Part shown: piece after piece, positions 41,683 through 52,160 of the stretch
Position numbering within the stretch: the first letter of the stretch is position 1
Layout of the letters: every line of letters starts with the position of its first letter
NCBI RefSeq assembly: GCF_014205135.1
Contig: NZ_JACHMY010000001.1
Location: 2,976,001 to 3,040,000, forward strand
Length of the DNA: 64,000 nt
Source of the DNA: Kribbella italica
Lineage (GTDB): Bacteria; Actinomycetota; Actinomycetes; Propionibacteriales; Kribbellaceae
Reading direction: 5' to 3'
Program-made: the position numbers and the translations under genes
The notes under the pieces: model-generated
What the model saw: only the letters and a program-made list of their open reading frames with translations
What the model was told of the DNA's origin: nothing
The model's database searches: none

Positions 41683-42129
41683 TCAGGTGTCCTCGCCCGA
41701 CCCTGAGCCCGCGCCCGTGCAGTTCTGCTGGCCGTCCGCGGGGATCGCCTGCAGCGCCTGCCCGATCGCCGGGTCGATGGTCGCGTTCAGCTCCTGCAGC
41801 TTGGCCTGGTCGCCGCCGGTCGCCTTGATCTGCTCGAGGTACTTGACCAGCAGCCCCCAGTCGTCGGTCAGCTCGTCCGGCGCCGACTTCGACAGGTTGT
41901 TGCCGTCCGCGATCAACCGGTCGAGCAGCGCGACGTCGCTCGGGTCCTGGAACGAGTTCAGCTGGCCGACGTAGGTCTGCAGCCCGGCGCAGTACTGCTC
42001 CCGGCTGCTCTGTCCGCCGCCACCTCCACTACCGGCGACCGGGCCGATCAGCGCCGTCACGCCCATCGCGAGGGCGACCACGAGGGCCACACCGGCCGCG
42101 ACCTTCCGGGTCCGGTCCGAGGCGGCCAT
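41683..42129 (-). CDS. Small exported protein of the pyrF-mihF family, copy 1, overlapping pyrF
   Basis: A 148-residue protein with one N-terminal hydrophobic segment ('VAAGVALVVALAMGVTALIG') but no lipobox, so it is a membrane-anchored or cleaved secreted protein. A Gly-rich spacer precedes the family motif 'YCAGLQTYVGQLN', 'NNLSKSAPDELTDDWGLLVKYLEQI', 'GDQAKLQEL' and the last Cys in 'GQQNCTG'. Its ATG overlaps the pyrF stop by one base (TGATG), so it is the last cistron of the pyrimidine operon. Function unknown. Confidence 0.82.
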   Translation of the reverse strand: MAASDRTRKVAAGVALVVALAMGVTALIGPVAGSGGGGGQSSREQYCAGLQTYVGQLNSFQDPSDVALLDRLIADGNNLSKSAPDELTDDWGLLVKYLEQIKATGGDQAKLQELNATIDPAIGQALQAIPADGQQNCTGAGSGSGEDT

Positions 42130-42965
42130 CAGTAGCCCAGGACGGTGCGGTAGGCGTCGTTGGCGCGGGCGGCCGCGTCCTGCAGCGCCACGGCGTCCGG
42201 ACCGGCTCCCAGGATCTCCCGGGAGCTCGACGGTACGACGTTGCGCACGGCCGGCCCGAAGACGTCTGCGAGGCTCTCAGCGGTCGCCCCCTGCGCCCCG
42301 AGCCCGGGCGCCAGCAACGGCCCCCGGATGTCGAGGTTCTCGGTGGTCTTCGAGATCGTCGCCCCGACGACCGCCCCGAACGACCCCAGGTCCTCGGCGC
42401 CGGCGTTCAGGTCCCGCAGCCCGTCCAGTACGGCGCCCGCCACCGTCGACCCGTCATCGGTCCGCGCGGTCTGGAACTGCGGGCCCTCCGGGTTCGACGT
42501 CAGCGCGAGCACGAACAGCCCGGCACCCGACTCCCGCGCCACGTCGAAGGCCGGCTGCAGCGAGCCGAACCCGAGGTACGCGCTCACGGTCAGCGCGTCG
42601 CACGCCAGCGGCGCCTTCTCCGCCAGGTACGCCGCGGCGTACCCGGCCATCGTCGTCCCGATGTCGCCGCGCTTGCCGTCGATGATCACCAGCGCGCCGG
42701 CCGCGCGCAGCCGGATCGTGGCCTGCTCGAGAACGGCGATACCGGCCGAGCCGAACCGCTCGAAGAACGCCGACTGCGGCTTGAACACACCGACCCGGTC
42801 GGCCAGCGCGTCGACCACGCCGTCCGTGAACGACGCCAGGCCCTCGGCCGTGTCCGGCAGGTCCCACGCGTCCAGGAGGTGGGCGTGCGGGTCGATCCCC
42901 ACACAGAGCGGGCCGCGCTCGTTCATCACCGCGCGCAGACGCGTCCCGAAGGGCTGGTTGCTCAT
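42129..42965 (-). CDS. pyrF: Orotidine 5'-phosphate decarboxylase
   Basis: A 278-residue enzyme of the long type-2 OMP decarboxylases. 'LCVGIDPHAHLLDAW' lies near residue 22. The catalytic Lys-Asp array is in 'VIIDGKRGDIGTTM', with 'VSAYLGFGSLQPAF' following. It makes UMP from OMP. ATG 42965 is preceded by 'GAGAGCGTGA'; a TTG at 42986 overlapping pyrD is less likely. Last enzyme step of the operon; the stop overlaps the small exported protein gene. Confidence 0.96.
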   Translation of the reverse strand: MSNQPFGTRLRAVMNERGPLCVGIDPHAHLLDAWDLPDTAEGLASFTDGVVDALADRVGVFKPQSAFFERFGSAGIAVLEQATIRLRAAGALVIIDGKRGDIGTTMAGYAAAYLAEKAPLACDALTVSAYLGFGSLQPAFDVARESGAGLFVLALTSNPEGPQFQTARTDDGSTVAGAVLDGLRDLNAGAEDLGSFGAVVGATISKTTENLDIRGPLLAPGLGAQGATAESLADVFGPAVRNVVPSSSREILGAGPDAVALQDAAARANDAYRTVLGY

Positions 42966-42982
42966 CGCAAGATCACGCTCTC

Positions 42983-44059
42983 TCAAGAAGGATCACCCGT
43001 TGTCGCCGAGTGGGAGTCGGAGGCCGCGGCCAGCCGTCGGTTGGTCGCCCGGACCAGCCCGGGGCCGCGGTAGATCAGGCCGGTGTAGAGCTGCACCAGG
43101 CTAGCCCCAGCATCCAGCAACCGGGTCGCGTCGGCCGGGTCGAGCACGCCGCCGACCCCGATGATCGGCAGCGCTCCCCCGGTCTCGGCGTGGATGTGGG
43201 CGACGGTCTTCGCCGAGATCTCCGCCAGCGGACGGCCCGACAGCCCGCCGGCTTCGGCCGCCAGCGCCTGGTCGGCCGGAGCGAGCCCCGGCCGGCCGAT
43301 GGTCGTGTTGGTCGCGATGATCCCGGCGACGCCGACATCGGTGCAGACCCCGAGCAGCTCGTCGATCGCCGCCTCGGTGAGATCAGGAGCGATCTTCACC
43401 AGAATGGGTTTCGGATCACCCAGTGATGCAGCTTCCGAGTGCAGCGCCGTCAGCAGCTCCCGCAGATGCCCGGCGTCCTGCAACTCCCGCAGCCCCGGTG
43501 TGTTCGGCGAGCTGACGTTCACCGCGAAGTAGTCGCCGTACGCGTACAGCCGCCGCAGCGAGGTGACGTAGTCCTCGACCGCGTCCGCGAGCGGCGTGAC
43601 CTTCGACTTCCCGATCGAGATCCCGAGCGGGTACCCGAGATCGCCGTACGCCGCCAGCCGCTCGGCCAGCGCCGCCGACCCGAGGTTGTTGAACCCCATC
43701 CGGTTGATCACGGCCTCGCTGTCGACCAGCCGGAACAGCCGCGGCTTCTCGTTGCCCGGCTGCGGCAACGCCGTCACCGTGCCGACCTCGACGAACCCGA
43801 ACCCGAGCGCGCGCCAGGCCGGCAGGGCGACCCCGTTCTTGTCCATCCCGGCCGCCAGTCCGACCGCGCTCGGGAACCGCACCCCGAACACGGTCCGGTC
43901 CACACCGGCCGGCAGCGCGCCGTACGTCGACGCGAGCACCGGCACCGCGCCCGGCACCCGCGAGAGCCGCCGCAACCCGTGCAGCGTCTGCTCGTGCGCC
44001 ACCTCGGCGTCCCCGCGGCCCAGCCGGTACAGCACCGGGCGGATCAGCTTGCGGTACAC
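42983..44059 (-). CDS. pyrD: Dihydroorotate dehydrogenase, class 2 (quinone-dependent)
   Basis: About 358 residues. The N-terminal amphipathic helix ('[21 protein letters not shown]') marks the membrane-bound class 2. FMN-binding and catalytic regions include '[10 protein letters not shown]', '[18 protein letters not shown]', 'NRMGFNN' and '[12 protein letters not shown]' with the class-2 catalytic Ser. GTG 44059 is preceded by 'GGGGAC'; a GTG at 44089 would overlap carB. It oxidises dihydroorotate to orotate with quinone as acceptor. Confidence 0.95.
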   Translation of the reverse strand: MYRKLIRPVLYRLGRGDAEVAHEQTLHGLRRLSRVPGAVPVLASTYGALPAGVDRTVFGVRFPSAVGLAAGMDKNGVALPAWRALGFGFVEVGTVTALPQPGNEKPRLFRLVDSEAVINRMGFNNLGSAALAERLAAYGDLGYPLGISIGKSKVTPLADAVEDYVTSLRRLYAYGDYFAVNVSSPNTPGLRELQDAGHLRELLTALHSEAASLGDPKPILVKIAPDLTEAAIDELLGVCTDVGVAGIIATNTTIGRPGLAPADQALAAEAGGLSGRPLAEISAKTVAHIHAETGGALPIIGVGGVLDPADATRLLDAGASLVQLYTGLIYRGPGLVRATNRRLAAASDSHSATTGDPS

Positions 44060-44063
44060 GCGC

Positions 44064-47000
44064 TCAGTCCCCGGCCGGAGCAGCCGCACCCCGGATCCGC
44101 GGCACCCAGTCCTGCAGGGACCGGACGCCGATGTCGCCGGCCCGCTGGGCCTCGATGCCCTGGACCGCGGCCGCGAGCCCCTGCACGGTGGTGATGCACG
44201 GGATGTTCCGTGCCACCGCCGCGCTGCGGATCTCGTACCCGTCGATCCGCGGCGACCCGCCCTGGGTCATCCCGATCGGCGTGTTGACGATCAGGTTCAG
44301 CTCGCCGTCCTGGACCATCTGGACGATCGTCGGCTCGCCGTTCGGCCCCGGACCCTGCGAGCTCTTGCGGACCGTGACCGCCTCGACCCCGTTGCGCCGC
44401 AGGACGTCGGCCGTCCCTTCGGTCGCGTAGATCTGGAAGCCCAGGTCGGCCAGCCGCTTGACCGGGAAGATCATGTGCCGCTTGTCGCGGTTGGCGACCG
44501 ACACGAAGACCTTGCCCTCGCCCGGCAGCGGCTGCGACGCCCCGGCCTGCGACTTGGCGAACGCCGTACCGAAGGTGTCGTCGATGCCCATCACCTCGCC
44601 GGTCGAGCGCATCTCCGGCCCGAGCAGCGTGTCGACCGACCCGCCGTCGATGGTCCGGAACCGGTTGAACGGCATCACCGCTTCCTTCACGGCGATCGGC
44701 GTCGACGGCGGCAACGTCCCGCCGTCGCCCTCGGCCGGCAGCATCCCCTCGGCGCGCAGCTCGGCGACGGTCGCGCCGAGCATCACCCGCGCGGCCGCCT
44801 TGGCCAGCGGCGTCGCGGTCGCCTTCGACACGAACGGCACGGTCCGCGAGGCGCGCGGGTTGGCCTCCAGGACGTAGAGCACGTCCCCGGCCAGCGCGTA
44901 CTGCACGTTCAGCAGACCCCGTACGCCGACGCCGCGCGCGATCGCCTCGGTGGACTGCCGGATCTTCTCGATGTCGGCGTTCCCGAGCGTGATCGGCGGC
45001 AGCGCGCAGGACGAGTCGCCGGAGTGCACGCCGGCCTCCTCGATGTGCTCCATCACGCCACCGAGGAACAGCTCCTCGCCGTCGAACAACCCGTCGACGT
45101 CGATCTCGACCGCGTCGTCGAGGAACCGGTCGATCAGGACCGGGTGCTCCCAGGTGCCGAGCCCGCCGCTGAGCCGCCCGAGCGCCGCGGTCAGTTCCGC
45201 CTCGCTGTAGACGATCTCCATCCCGCGTCCGCCCAGCACGTACGACGGCCGGACCAGCACCGGGAAGCCGATCTCCTCGGCGATCCGCAGCGCCTCGTCC
45301 GACGACATCGCGGTGCCGTGCTTCGGCGCCGGCAGCCCGGCGTCCGCGAGCACCTTGCCGAACGCGCCGCGCTCCTCGGCCAGGTGGATCGCGGCCGGCG
45401 ACGTCCCGACGATCGGCACTCCGGCGTCCGCGAGCCGCTGGGCCAGGCCGAGCGGGGTCTGGCCACCGAGCTGCACGATCACACCGGCGACCGGGCCGGC
45501 CTGCAGCTCGGCGTACACGATCTCGAGCACGTCCTCGGCGGTCAGCGGCTCGAAGTACAGCCGGTCCGAGGTGTCGTAGTCGGTGGAGACCGTCTCGGGG
45601 TTGCAGTTCACCATCACGGTGCAGTAGCCGGCCTCGCGCAGCGCCATCGACGCGTGCACGCAGGAGTAGTCGAACTCGATGCCCTGGCCGATCCGGTTCG
45701 GGCCGGAGCCCAGGATCAGCACGGCGGGCTCGGTGCGCGGCGCGACCTCGGTCTCCTCGTCGTACGAGGAGTAGTGGTACGGCGTGGTGGCGGCGAACTC
45801 GGCCGCGCAGGTGTCGACGGTCTTGTAGACCGGCCGGATCCCGAGTGCCTGCCGGACGCCGCGGACGACGTCCTCGCTGAGGTCGCGGATCTCGCCCAGC
45901 TGCAGGTCGGAGAAGCCGTGCCGCTTGGCCAGCTTCAGCACGTCCGGCGTGAGCCGGGGTGCGGCCGCGACCTGCAGCGCGGTCTCGTGGATCAGGAACA
46001 TCTGGTCGACGAACCACGGGTCGATCTTGGTCGCCTCGAAGATCTGCTCGGGCGTCGCGCCGGCGCGGATCGCGTCCATGACCGTCCGGAGTCGGCCGTC
46101 GTGCGGCGTCTTGACGGCCTCCAGCAACGACTCCAGGTCGGTCGACGGAGCGCCGAGCCAGGAGAACCGGGCCTCCGGCTTCTCCAGCGACCGCAGCGCC
46201 TTCTGCAGCGCCTCGGTGTAGTTGCGGCCGATCGCCATCGCCTCGCCGACGCTCTTCATGTGCGTGGTCAGCGTCGCGTCGGCGGCCGGGAACTTCTCGA
46301 ACGCGAACCGCGGCACCTTCACCACGACGTAGTCCAGGGTCGGCTCGAAGCTGGCCGGCGTCTGCTTCGTGATGTCGTTCGGGATCTCGTCGAGGGTGTA
46401 GCCGATCGCGACCTTGGCGGCGATCTTGGCGATCGGGAAGCCGGTCGCCTTCGAGGCCAGCGCGGACGAGCGCGACACCCGCGGGTTCATCTCGATCACG
46501 ATCAGCCGGCCGTCGGCCGGGTTGACCGCGAACTGGATGTTGCAGCCGCCGGTGTCGACGCCGACCTCGCGGATGATGCCGATCGCCAGGTCCCGCATGG
46601 TCTGGTACTCGCGGTCGGTCAGCGTCATCGCCGGGGCGACCGTGACCGAGTCGCCGGTGTGCACGCCCATCGGGTCGACGTTCTCGATCGAGCAGATGAT
46701 CACGACGTTGTCGGCCTTGTCGCGCATCACCTCCAGTTCGTACTCCTTCCAGCCCACGATGGACTCCTCGATGAGGACCTCCGTGGTCGGGCTGGCGGCC
46801 AGGCCGGCCCCGGCGATCCGGCGCAGGTCCGGCTCGTCGTACGCCATGCCGGAGCCGACGCCGCCCATCGTGAACGACGGCCGGACGACCAGCGGGTAGC
46901 CGAGCTGACCGGCCGCGCCGAGCACGTCGTCCATCGTGTGGCAGATCACCGACCGGGCCGTCTCGGCGCCGAGCTTCTCGACGATGCCCTTGAACGACTG

Positions 47001-47387
47001 CCGGTTCTCACCGCGCTGGATGGCGTCCACGGAGGCGCCGATCAGCTCGACGCCGTACTTCTCCAGGACGCCGTTCTCGTGCAGCGCGATCGCCGCGTTC
47101 AGCGCGGTCTGGCCGCCCAGGGTGGCGAGCAGGACGTTCGGGCGCTCCTTCTCGATCACCTTCTCGACGAACTCCGGGGTGATCGGCTCGACGTACGTCG
47201 CGTCGGCGAACTCCGGGTCCGTCATGATCGTGGCCGGGTTGGAGTTGACCAGGACGACCCGGAAGCCTTCCTCCTTGAGCACCCGGCAGGCCTGGGTCCC
47301 GGAGTAGTCGAACTCGCAGGCCTGGCCGATCACGATCGGGCCGGAGCCGATCACCAGCACCGATTCGATATCTGTACGGCGTGGCAT
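44064..47387 (-). CDS. carB: Carbamoyl-phosphate synthase large subunit
   Basis: A 1107-residue protein with the duplicated ATP-grasp architecture: '[21 protein letters not shown]' in the first half and '[21 protein letters not shown]' (broken at 'FDYS') in the second. A C-terminal MGS-like allosteric domain follows from about residue 950 ('[21 protein letters not shown]'). It makes carbamoyl phosphate from bicarbonate, ATP and ammonia supplied by CarA. The start overlaps the carA stop (TGATG). Length is normal for the family. Confidence 0.98.
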   Translation of the reverse strand: MPRRTDIESVLVIGSGPIVIGQACEFDYSGTQACRVLKEEGFRVVLVNSNPATIMTDPEFADATYVEPITPEFVEKVIEKERPNVLLATLGGQTALNAAIALHENGVLEKYGVELIGASVDAIQRGENRQSFKGIVEKLGAETARSVICHTMDDVLGAAGQLGYPLVVRPSFTMGGVGSGMAYDEPDLRRIAGAGLAASPTTEVLIEESIVGWKEYELEVMRDKADNVVIICSIENVDPMGVHTGDSVTVAPAMTLTDREYQTMRDLAIGIIREVGVDTGGCNIQFAVNPADGRLIVIEMNPRVSRSSALASKATGFPIAKIAAKVAIGYTLDEIPNDITKQTPASFEPTLDYVVVKVPRFAFEKFPAADATLTTHMKSVGEAMAIGRNYTEALQKALRSLEKPEARFSWLGAPSTDLESLLEAVKTPHDGRLRTVMDAIRAGATPEQIFEATKIDPWFVDQMFLIHETALQVAAAPRLTPDVLKLAKRHGFSDLQLGEIRDLSEDVVRGVRQALGIRPVYKTVDTCAAEFAATTPYHYSSYDEETEVAPRTEPAVLILGSGPNRIGQGIEFDYSCVHASMALREAGYCTVMVNCNPETVSTDYDTSDRLYFEPLTAEDVLEIVYAELQAGPVAGVIVQLGGQTPLGLAQRLADAGVPIVGTSPAAIHLAEERGAFGKVLADAGLPAPKHGTAMSSDEALRIAEEIGFPVLVRPSYVLGGRGMEIVYSEAELTAALGRLSGGLGTWEHPVLIDRFLDDAVEIDVDGLFDGEELFLGGVMEHIEEAGVHSGDSSCALPPITLGNADIEKIRQSTEAIARGVGVRGLLNVQYALAGDVLYVLEANPRASRTVPFVSKATATPLAKAAARVMLGATVAELRAEGMLPAEGDGGTLPPSTPIAVKEAVMPFNRFRTIDGGSVDTLLGPEMRSTGEVMGIDDTFGTAFAKSQAGASQPLPGEGKVFVSVANRDKRHMIFPVKRLADLGFQIYATEGTADVLRRNGVEAVTVRKSSQGPGPNGEPTIVQMVQDGELNLIVNTPIGMTQGGSPRIDGYEIRSAAVARNIPCITTVQGLAAAVQGIEAQRAGDIGVRSLQDWVPRIRGAAAPAGD

Positions 47388-48508
47388 CAGTTGCGCCCTT
47401 CCATGAGTTCAACGAAACGATCGAACAGGTACGCCGAGTCGTGCGGACCCGCGGCGGCCTCTGGGTGGTACTGGACCGAGAAGGCCAGCACGCGGCCGTC
47501 CTTGCCGGTCAGCTTGAGCCCTTCGACGACGTTGTCGTTGAGCGACACGTGGCTCACCTCGGCGGTCCCGTACGGCGTCTCGACCTTCTCGTCGATCGGC
47601 GCGTCGACCGCGAAGCCATGGTTCTGCGAGGTGATCTCGACCTTGCCGGTGGCCCGGTCGAGCACCGGCTGGTTGATGCCGCGGTGGCCGTACTTGAGCT
47701 TGAACGTGCCGAGTCCGAGCGCCCGGCCGAACACCTGGTTGCCGAAGCAGATCCCGAAGTACGGCTTGCCGCGCTGCAGCAGTTCCTTGAGCAGCGTGGT
47801 CGGGTGCTCGGTGGTCTCCGGGTCGCCCGGCCCGTTGCTCATGAAGATGCCGTCGGGGTCGACCGCCAGCACCTCCTCCAGCGTCGTGGTGGCCGGCATC
47901 ACGTGCACCTCGATGCCGCGCTCGGCCATCCGCTTCGGCGTCATCGACTTGATGCCCAGGTCGAGCGCGACCACGGTGTACCGCTTCTCGCCCTCGGCCG
48001 GTACGACGTACGTCTGCGTCGCCGTGACCTCGCCGGCCAGATCCGCGCCGGCCATCGGCGCCTGCTCGAGCACCTTGGCCAGCAACTGCTGCGGGTCGAG
48101 GACCTCGGTCGAGATCCCCGCGCGCATCGCGCCGCGCTCGCGCAGGTGCCGGGTCAGCGCCCGGGTGTCGATCCCGGAGATGCCGACGATGCCCTGGGCC
48201 TTCAGCTGCTCGTCGAGCGAGCGGGTGGCGCGCCAGTTCGACGAGACGCGGGCGGGGTCGCGCACGACGTACCCGGCCACCCAGATCTTCTGCGACTCGT
48301 CGTCCTCGTCGTTGACGCCGGTGTTGCCGATGTGCGGCGCGGTCTGGGTGACGATCTGGCGGTGGTACGACGGGTCGGTCAGCGTCTCCTGGTACCCGGT
48401 CATCCCGGTGGTGAAGACGGCCTCGCCGAAGGTCTCACCGGTCGCTCCGTACGACGTCCCCGCGAACGCGCGGCCGTCCTCGAGGACCAGCAGTGCGTTC
48501 TGACTCAT
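47387..48508 (-). CDS. carA: Carbamoyl-phosphate synthase small subunit (glutaminase)
   Basis: A 373-residue glutamine amidotransferase. The N-terminal CarA domain opens '[20 protein letters not shown]'. The class I glutaminase has the nucleophile in '[16 protein letters not shown]', where the usual 'GICLGHQ' has Phe and Asn in place of Leu and His, and the His-Glu pair in '[12 protein letters not shown]'. It feeds ammonia to CarB. ATG 48508 overlaps the preceding membrane-protein gene by four bases. The Gly-Ile-Cys-Phe-Gly-Asn variant deserves a check against relatives. Confidence 0.96.
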   Translation of the reverse strand: MSQNALLVLEDGRAFAGTSYGATGETFGEAVFTTGMTGYQETLTDPSYHRQIVTQTAPHIGNTGVNDEDDESQKIWVAGYVVRDPARVSSNWRATRSLDEQLKAQGIVGISGIDTRALTRHLRERGAMRAGISTEVLDPQQLLAKVLEQAPMAGADLAGEVTATQTYVVPAEGEKRYTVVALDLGIKSMTPKRMAERGIEVHVMPATTTLEEVLAVDPDGIFMSNGPGDPETTEHPTTLLKELLQRGKPYFGICFGNQVFGRALGLGTFKLKYGHRGINQPVLDRATGKVEITSQNHGFAVDAPIDEKVETPYGTAEVSHVSLNDNVVEGLKLTGKDGRVLAFSVQYHPEAAAGPHDSAYLFDRFVELMEGRN

Positions 48509-48996
48509 TTCTCGGCTCCGATCAGGGTGGTGATGGATGCGGTCAGGGCGGCGGTGTCGGCCTTGTGCCGGGGGCGGAACCCGGTGTCCAGGTCCCGGCC
48601 GTCGTGCTGCCACGTGACGACGAGCAGCCCGGAGCGGTCGGCGGTGACCTTCCCGGCGATGCCCTTGTCGGTCCGTACGCCGGTCAGGTGGCCGACCGGG
48701 ATGAACACGTCCGCCGCGCCCTGGCGGTGGAAGATCAGACCGGCCGGTGACACGGCCAGGTCCGCGTTGCTGCGGACGCCCAGCTCGTGCACGGCGATCC
48801 GGTCCATCCAGTCGCCGGCGGTGGTCGTGGCGACGTACACGCCTTCGATGCCCTCGGTCCGGTCGTCGCCCGGCACTGTGGGCAGTGGCGCGAGGTCGGC
48901 CTGGCGGGCCTTGCGGTTCCGCCAGCCGCGCAGCATCGCGTAGTACGCGACGGCGATCACCAGCAGCGTGCCGGCGATGCCCAGGACGGTCTTCAC
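48505..48996 (-). CDS. Single-pass membrane protein with PH-like domain (Rv1382-type)
   Basis: A 163-residue protein. Residues about 2-24 form one membrane segment ('[20 protein letters not shown]'), followed by a basic stretch and a beta-rich cytoplasmic domain resembling bacterial PH folds ('[22 protein letters not shown]', broken at 'GDWM', and '[22 protein letters not shown]'). Mycobacteria keep an equivalent gene (Rv1382) between pyrC and carA. The start overlaps pyrC by four bases and the stop overlaps carA by four. Its constant position suggests a link to pyrimidine synthesis or membrane docking, unproven. Confidence 0.82.
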   Translation of the reverse strand: MKTVLGIAGTLLVIAVAYYAMLRGWRNRKARQADLAPLPTVPGDDRTEGIEGVYVATTTAGDWMDRIAVHELGVRSNADLAVSPAGLIFHRQGAADVFIPVGHLTGVRTDKGIAGKVTADRSGLLVVTWQHDGRDLDTGFRPRHKADTAALTASITTLIGAEK

Positions 48997-50285
48997 TTGG
49001 TGGGCTTCCCGTCTAGCACCGTCGGCGTCCCCCGCAGGAAGGTCGCGACCACCCGGCCCGGCAGGGTCATCCCCTCGAACGGCGTGTTCCGCGACAGCGA
49101 CGTGCTCTCCGCCGGTACGACGGCGCGCTGCGCCGCCGGATCGACCAGCGTCAGGTTCGCCGCGGCGCCGGCCTCGAGCGGCTGGCCGTGGTCGCTGATC
49201 TGACCGATCGCGGCCGGCCGGTAGCTCATCCGGTCGGCCAGGTCGGCCCAGGTCAGCAGCTGGGTGTCGATCATCGCGTGCTGGACGACGCTCAGCGCGG
49301 TCTCCAGCCCGGTCATGCCGAACGCGGCCGCGCTCCACTCGCAGTCCTTGTCCTCGACCGGGTGCGGCGCGTGGTCGGTGGCGACGATGTCGATCGTGCC
49401 GTCGGCCAGGCCCTCGCGGACCGCCTCGACGTCGGCCTTGGTCCGCAGCGGCGGGTTCACCTTGTAGACCGGGTTGTACGACGCCGCCAGGTCCTCGGTG
49501 AGCAGCAGGTGGTGCGGCGTGACCTCCGCCGTCACCTCCAGCCCGCGCTTCTTCGCGGCCCGGACGATCTCGACCGAGCCCTTCGTCGACAGGTGGCAGA
49601 TGTGCAGCTTCGAACCGACGTGCGCGTTCAGCAGGATGTCGCGGGCGATGATCGACTCCTCGGCCACGCTCGGCCAGCCGGTCAGCCCCAGGACGCCGGA
49701 CAGGGCGCCCTCGTTCATCTGCGCGCCCTTGGTCAGCCGCGGCTCCTGCGCGTGCTGCGCGATCGTGCCGCCGAAGGCCTTCACGTACTCCAGCGCGCGC
49801 CGCATCAGCGCGGCGTCCCAGACGCAGTCGCCGTCGTCGGAGAACACCCGGACGCGCGCGGCCGAGTCGGCCATCGCGCCCAGCTCGGCGAGCTGCGTGC
49901 CCTGACGGCCGACCGTGACGGCGCCGATCGGGAAGACGTCGGCGTACCCGGCCTCGCGGCCCAGGCGCCAGACCTGCTCGACGACCCCGGCGGTGTCGGC
50001 GACCGGGTCGGTGTTGGCCATCGCGAACACGGCGGTGAACCCGCCGACGGCGGCGGCGCGGGTGCCGGTCAGCACCGTCTCGGCGTCCTCGCGGCCGGGC
50101 TCGCGCAGGTGGGTGTGCAGGTCGACCAGGCCGGGGAGCGCGATCAGGCCTTGGGCGTCGATGTGCTCGGCGTCCTGCGGTACGTCGAGGTTGTTGCCGA
50201 TGGCCACGATCTCGCCGTCGTTCAGGAGGATGTCCGCCACCTCACCGCCGACGATCTTGACTCCGGTGATCAGGTAGGCGGTCAT
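48993..50285 (-). CDS. pyrC: Dihydroorotase
   Basis: A 430-residue amidohydrolase of class I. The metal motif is '[20 protein letters not shown]' near residue 55. Further ligands are in 'HAQEP' and 'HLSTKGSVE', and the catalytic Asp is in 'IATDHAPHP' near 305. It closes carbamoyl aspartate to dihydroorotate. ATG 50285 overlaps pyrB by four bases. Length and motifs are standard. Confidence 0.97.
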   Translation of the reverse strand: MTAYLITGVKIVGGEVADILLNDGEIVAIGNNLDVPQDAEHIDAQGLIALPGLVDLHTHLREPGREDAETVLTGTRAAAVGGFTAVFAMANTDPVADTAGVVEQVWRLGREAGYADVFPIGAVTVGRQGTQLAELGAMADSAARVRVFSDDGDCVWDAALMRRALEYVKAFGGTIAQHAQEPRLTKGAQMNEGALSGVLGLTGWPSVAEESIIARDILLNAHVGSKLHICHLSTKGSVEIVRAAKKRGLEVTAEVTPHHLLLTEDLAASYNPVYKVNPPLRTKADVEAVREGLADGTIDIVATDHAPHPVEDKDCEWSAAAFGMTGLETALSVVQHAMIDTQLLTWADLADRMSYRPAAIGQISDHGQPLEAGAAANLTLVDPAAQRAVVPAESTSLSRNTPFEGMTLPGRVVATFLRGTPTVLDGKPTK

Positions 50286-51226
50286 GCGGTGGGCTCCTCG
50301 TTCGTGGTTTCGTTCGTTCCTGACAGCAGCAGGTAGAGCACGGCCATGCGGATCGCCACGCCGTTCGTGACCTGTTCGACGATCACCGAGCGGGTCGAGT
50401 CGGCGACCTCGGCGCTGATCTCCATCCCGCGGTTCATCGGGCCGGGGTGCAGCACGATCGCCTCGTCGGGCAGCTGCGCCATCCGGTGCACGTCGAGCCC
50501 GTAGCGGCGCGTGTACTCACGGGCGCTCGGGAAGAACGCGTCGCCCATCCGCTCGCGCTGGACCCGCAGCATCATCACCGCGTCGCTCTTCGGCAGCGTG
50601 GCGTCCAGGTCGTACGACGTCGTACAGGGCCAGCTGGTCATGTCGACCGGCAGCAGCGTCGGCGGCGCGACCACCGTGACGTCGGCGCCGAGCGTGGACA
50701 GCAGCAGCACGTTCGAGCGGGCCACCCGGGAGTGCAGGACGTCGCCGACGATCGTGATCCGGCGCCCTTCCAGCGAGCCGAGGTGACGACGCATCGTGAA
50801 CGCGTCGAGCAGCGCCTGGGTCGGGTGCTCGTGAGTGCCGTCACCGGCGTTCACCACCGAGCCGTTCAGCCAGCCGGACGTCGCCAGCAGATGCGGCGCC
50901 CCGGACGACCCGTGCCGACAGACGACGCCATCGGCCCCCATCGCCTGCAGCGTCAGCGCGGTGTCCTTGAGGCTCTCACCCTTGCTGACACTGGACCCCT
51001 TGGCGGAAAAGTTGATCACGTCCGCCGACAACCGCTTCGCCGCCGCCTCGAACGAGATCCGCGTCCGGGTGGAGTCCTCGAAGAACAAGTTCACCACCGT
51101 GCGCCCCCGCAACGCGGGCAACTTCTTGATCGGCCGATCCGCGAGCGACCGCATCTCTTCGGCGGTGTCGAGGATCAGGTGCGCGTCATCGCGGGAGAGA
51201 TCTCCCGCACTCAACAGATGCCTCAT
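50282..51226 (-). CDS. pyrB: Aspartate carbamoyltransferase catalytic subunit
   Basis: A 314-residue enzyme joining carbamoyl phosphate and aspartate. The carbamoyl phosphate motif is '[19 protein letters not shown]' near residue 50. '[11 protein letters not shown]' and 'HPGPMNRG' follow, with the 80s loop in '[16 protein letters not shown]'. No pyrI regulatory-chain gene is present, as is normal for actinobacteria. The start overlaps pyrR by four bases. Confidence 0.97.
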   Translation of the reverse strand: MRHLLSAGDLSRDDAHLILDTAEEMRSLADRPIKKLPALRGRTVVNLFFEDSTRTRISFEAAAKRLSADVINFSAKGSSVSKGESLKDTALTLQAMGADGVVCRHGSSGAPHLLATSGWLNGSVVNAGDGTHEHPTQALLDAFTMRRHLGSLEGRRITIVGDVLHSRVARSNVLLLSTLGADVTVVAPPTLLPVDMTSWPCTTSYDLDATLPKSDAVMMLRVQRERMGDAFFPSAREYTRRYGLDVHRMAQLPDEAIVLHPGPMNRGMEISAEVADSTRSVIVEQVTNGVAIRMAVLYLLLSGTNETTNEEPTA

Positions 51227-52014
51227 CGCGCCTGAACCTCCTCGTCAGCCTTGCCCGTCGTCCCCTCGCCGGAGGCGGGGACGGGCGCGTCCTGCGCCCC
51301 TCCCCCCACAGACCGGCCGCCGGAGGCGGTCGGACCCGCACCGGCGGAGCCCGGGGCCGACGCACCCTGCCCCTCTCCCCCCACAGTCCGGCCGCCGGAG
51401 GCGGTCGGACCCGCACCGGCGGGGCGGCGCTCCGGGGCCGGCTTGTCGGCGATGACGACGGCGTCTTCTTCGTCGTACTCGCTCAGGTGGACCGTGACGC
51501 GTTCCACCAGGGAGGTCGGCAGGTTCTTGCCGACGTAGTCGGCGCGGATGGGCAGCTCGCGGTGGCCGCGGTCGACCAGGACCGCGAGCTGGACCGCCTT
51601 GGGCCGGCCGATGTCACCGATCGCGTCCAGCGCGGCGCGGATCGTCCGGCCGGAGAACAGCACGTCGTCGACCAGGACGACCACCTTGCCGTCGATCCCG
51701 CCCGGCGGGATGTCGGTGTGCTCGAGCGCGCGAGCCGGCTTCAGGCCGATGTCGTCGCGGTACATCGTCACGTCGAGTGAGCCCGTGGGCACACTGCGCT
51801 CCTCGACCGCGGCGATGCGGTCGCGGATGCGGGTCGCCAGACCCACTCCGCGGGTGGGGATGCCGAGCAGGACGACCGGGTCGGCACCCCGGTTGCGCTC
51901 GAGGATCTCGTGCGCGATCCGGGTCAGTGCCCGGGAAATGTCGGATGCATCAAGAACTGTGCGCGGCGCCGCGTGCGAGTCGTTCGACTCGTGCGTGGTC
52001 GGGGCAGGGTTCAT
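51223..52014 (-). CDS. pyrR: PyrR regulatory protein/uracil phosphoribosyltransferase with repeated C-terminal tail
   Basis: A 263-residue protein. The core to about residue 190 is PyrR: '[18 protein letters not shown]', the PRPP loop '[19 protein letters not shown]' near 115 and '[14 protein letters not shown]'. PyrR binds pyr mRNA in response to UMP/UTP and also has UPRTase activity. The last 70 residues are an extra Gly/Ala/Pro-rich tail containing two copies of '[11 protein letters not shown]', encoded by a 75-bp repeat; PyrR normally ends near 180-195. First gene of the pyr operon; its own leader carries a PyrR-binding-type sequence. Confidence 0.95.
   Translation of the reverse strand: MNPAPTTHESNDSHAAPRTVLDASDISRALTRIAHEILERNRGADPVVLLGIPTRGVGLATRIRDRIAAVEERSVPTGSLDVTMYRDDIGLKPARALEHTDIPPGGIDGKVVVLVDDVLFSGRTIRAALDAIGDIGRPKAVQLAVLVDRGHRELPIRADYVGKNLPTSLVERVTVHLSEYDEEDAVVIADKPAPERRPAGAGPTASGGRTVGGEGQGASAPGSAGAGPTASGGRSVGGGAQDAPVPASGEGTTGKADEEVQAR
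51301..51422. repeat. 75-bp direct repeat in the pyrR tail
   Basis: Bases 51301-51347 recur at 51376-51422 with one mismatch; the shared stretch begins 'tccccccacag' and ends 'cccgcaccggcgg'. The 75-base offset keeps frame (25 codons), giving the duplicated Gly/Ala-rich segment of the PyrR tail. Confidence 0.93.
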
Positions 52015-52023
52015 CGCAACCGT

Positions 52024-52063
52024 TCCTCCTTTCCCGCCTCACCGGACGGGTCTTTAAAGGACG
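52024..52063 (-). promoter_or_regulatory. PyrR-binding leader element overlapping the pyrR ribosome site
   Basis: In the minus-strand RNA the segment reads 'ACGUCCUUUAAAGACC', then 'CGUCCGGUGAGGCGGG', then 'AAAGGAGG' just before the pyrR ATG. The 'GUCC-G-GAGGC' loop between complementary flanks matches the known PyrR-binding loop, and the ribosome site follows directly. This fits translational repression, as described for mycobacterial PyrR. Confidence 0.75.
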
Positions 52064-52078
52064 TTCGGACCACTTGAC

Positions 52079-52107
52079 ATGCTATCGGAAGTGACACGCC
52101 GTCTTGA
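52079..52107 (-). promoter_or_regulatory. Probable promoter of the pyr operon
   Basis: On the minus strand, TCAAGA (52102-52107) and TAGCAT (52079-52084) are separated by 17 bases. Transcription would start near 52072 and give a leader of about 58 bases holding the PyrR element. The -35 overlaps that of bldD on the other strand. Confidence 0.45.
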
Positions 52108-52133
52108 CGCTGGCCTCCGGCCCGGAATATTGT
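52104..52133 (+). promoter_or_regulatory. Probable bldD promoter
   Basis: TTGACG (52104-52109) and TATTGT (52128-52133) with an 18-base spacer, predicting a start near 52140. This lies about 20 bases before the hairpin at 52161 and about 90 before the start codon. Confidence 0.55.
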
Positions 52134-52146
52134 TACTCTGTGTAAC
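52132..52146. promoter_or_regulatory. Inverted repeat GTTAC-TCTGT-GTAAC at the bldD start site
   Basis: A perfect five-base inverted repeat covering the end of the -10 and the expected start of transcription. BldD autoregulates in Streptomyces by binding near its own promoter, so this is a candidate operator, although the base pattern only loosely resembles known BldD sites. Confidence 0.45.
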
Positions 52147-52160
52147 CGTGGGGGGTTCGG

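Noticed and set aside
43596..48503. A 1635-codon open frame on the plus strand across carB and carA
   Set aside because: It is antisense to well-conserved carB/carA and reads as Arg/Asp/Val-rich noise; long shadow frames are expected at this GC.
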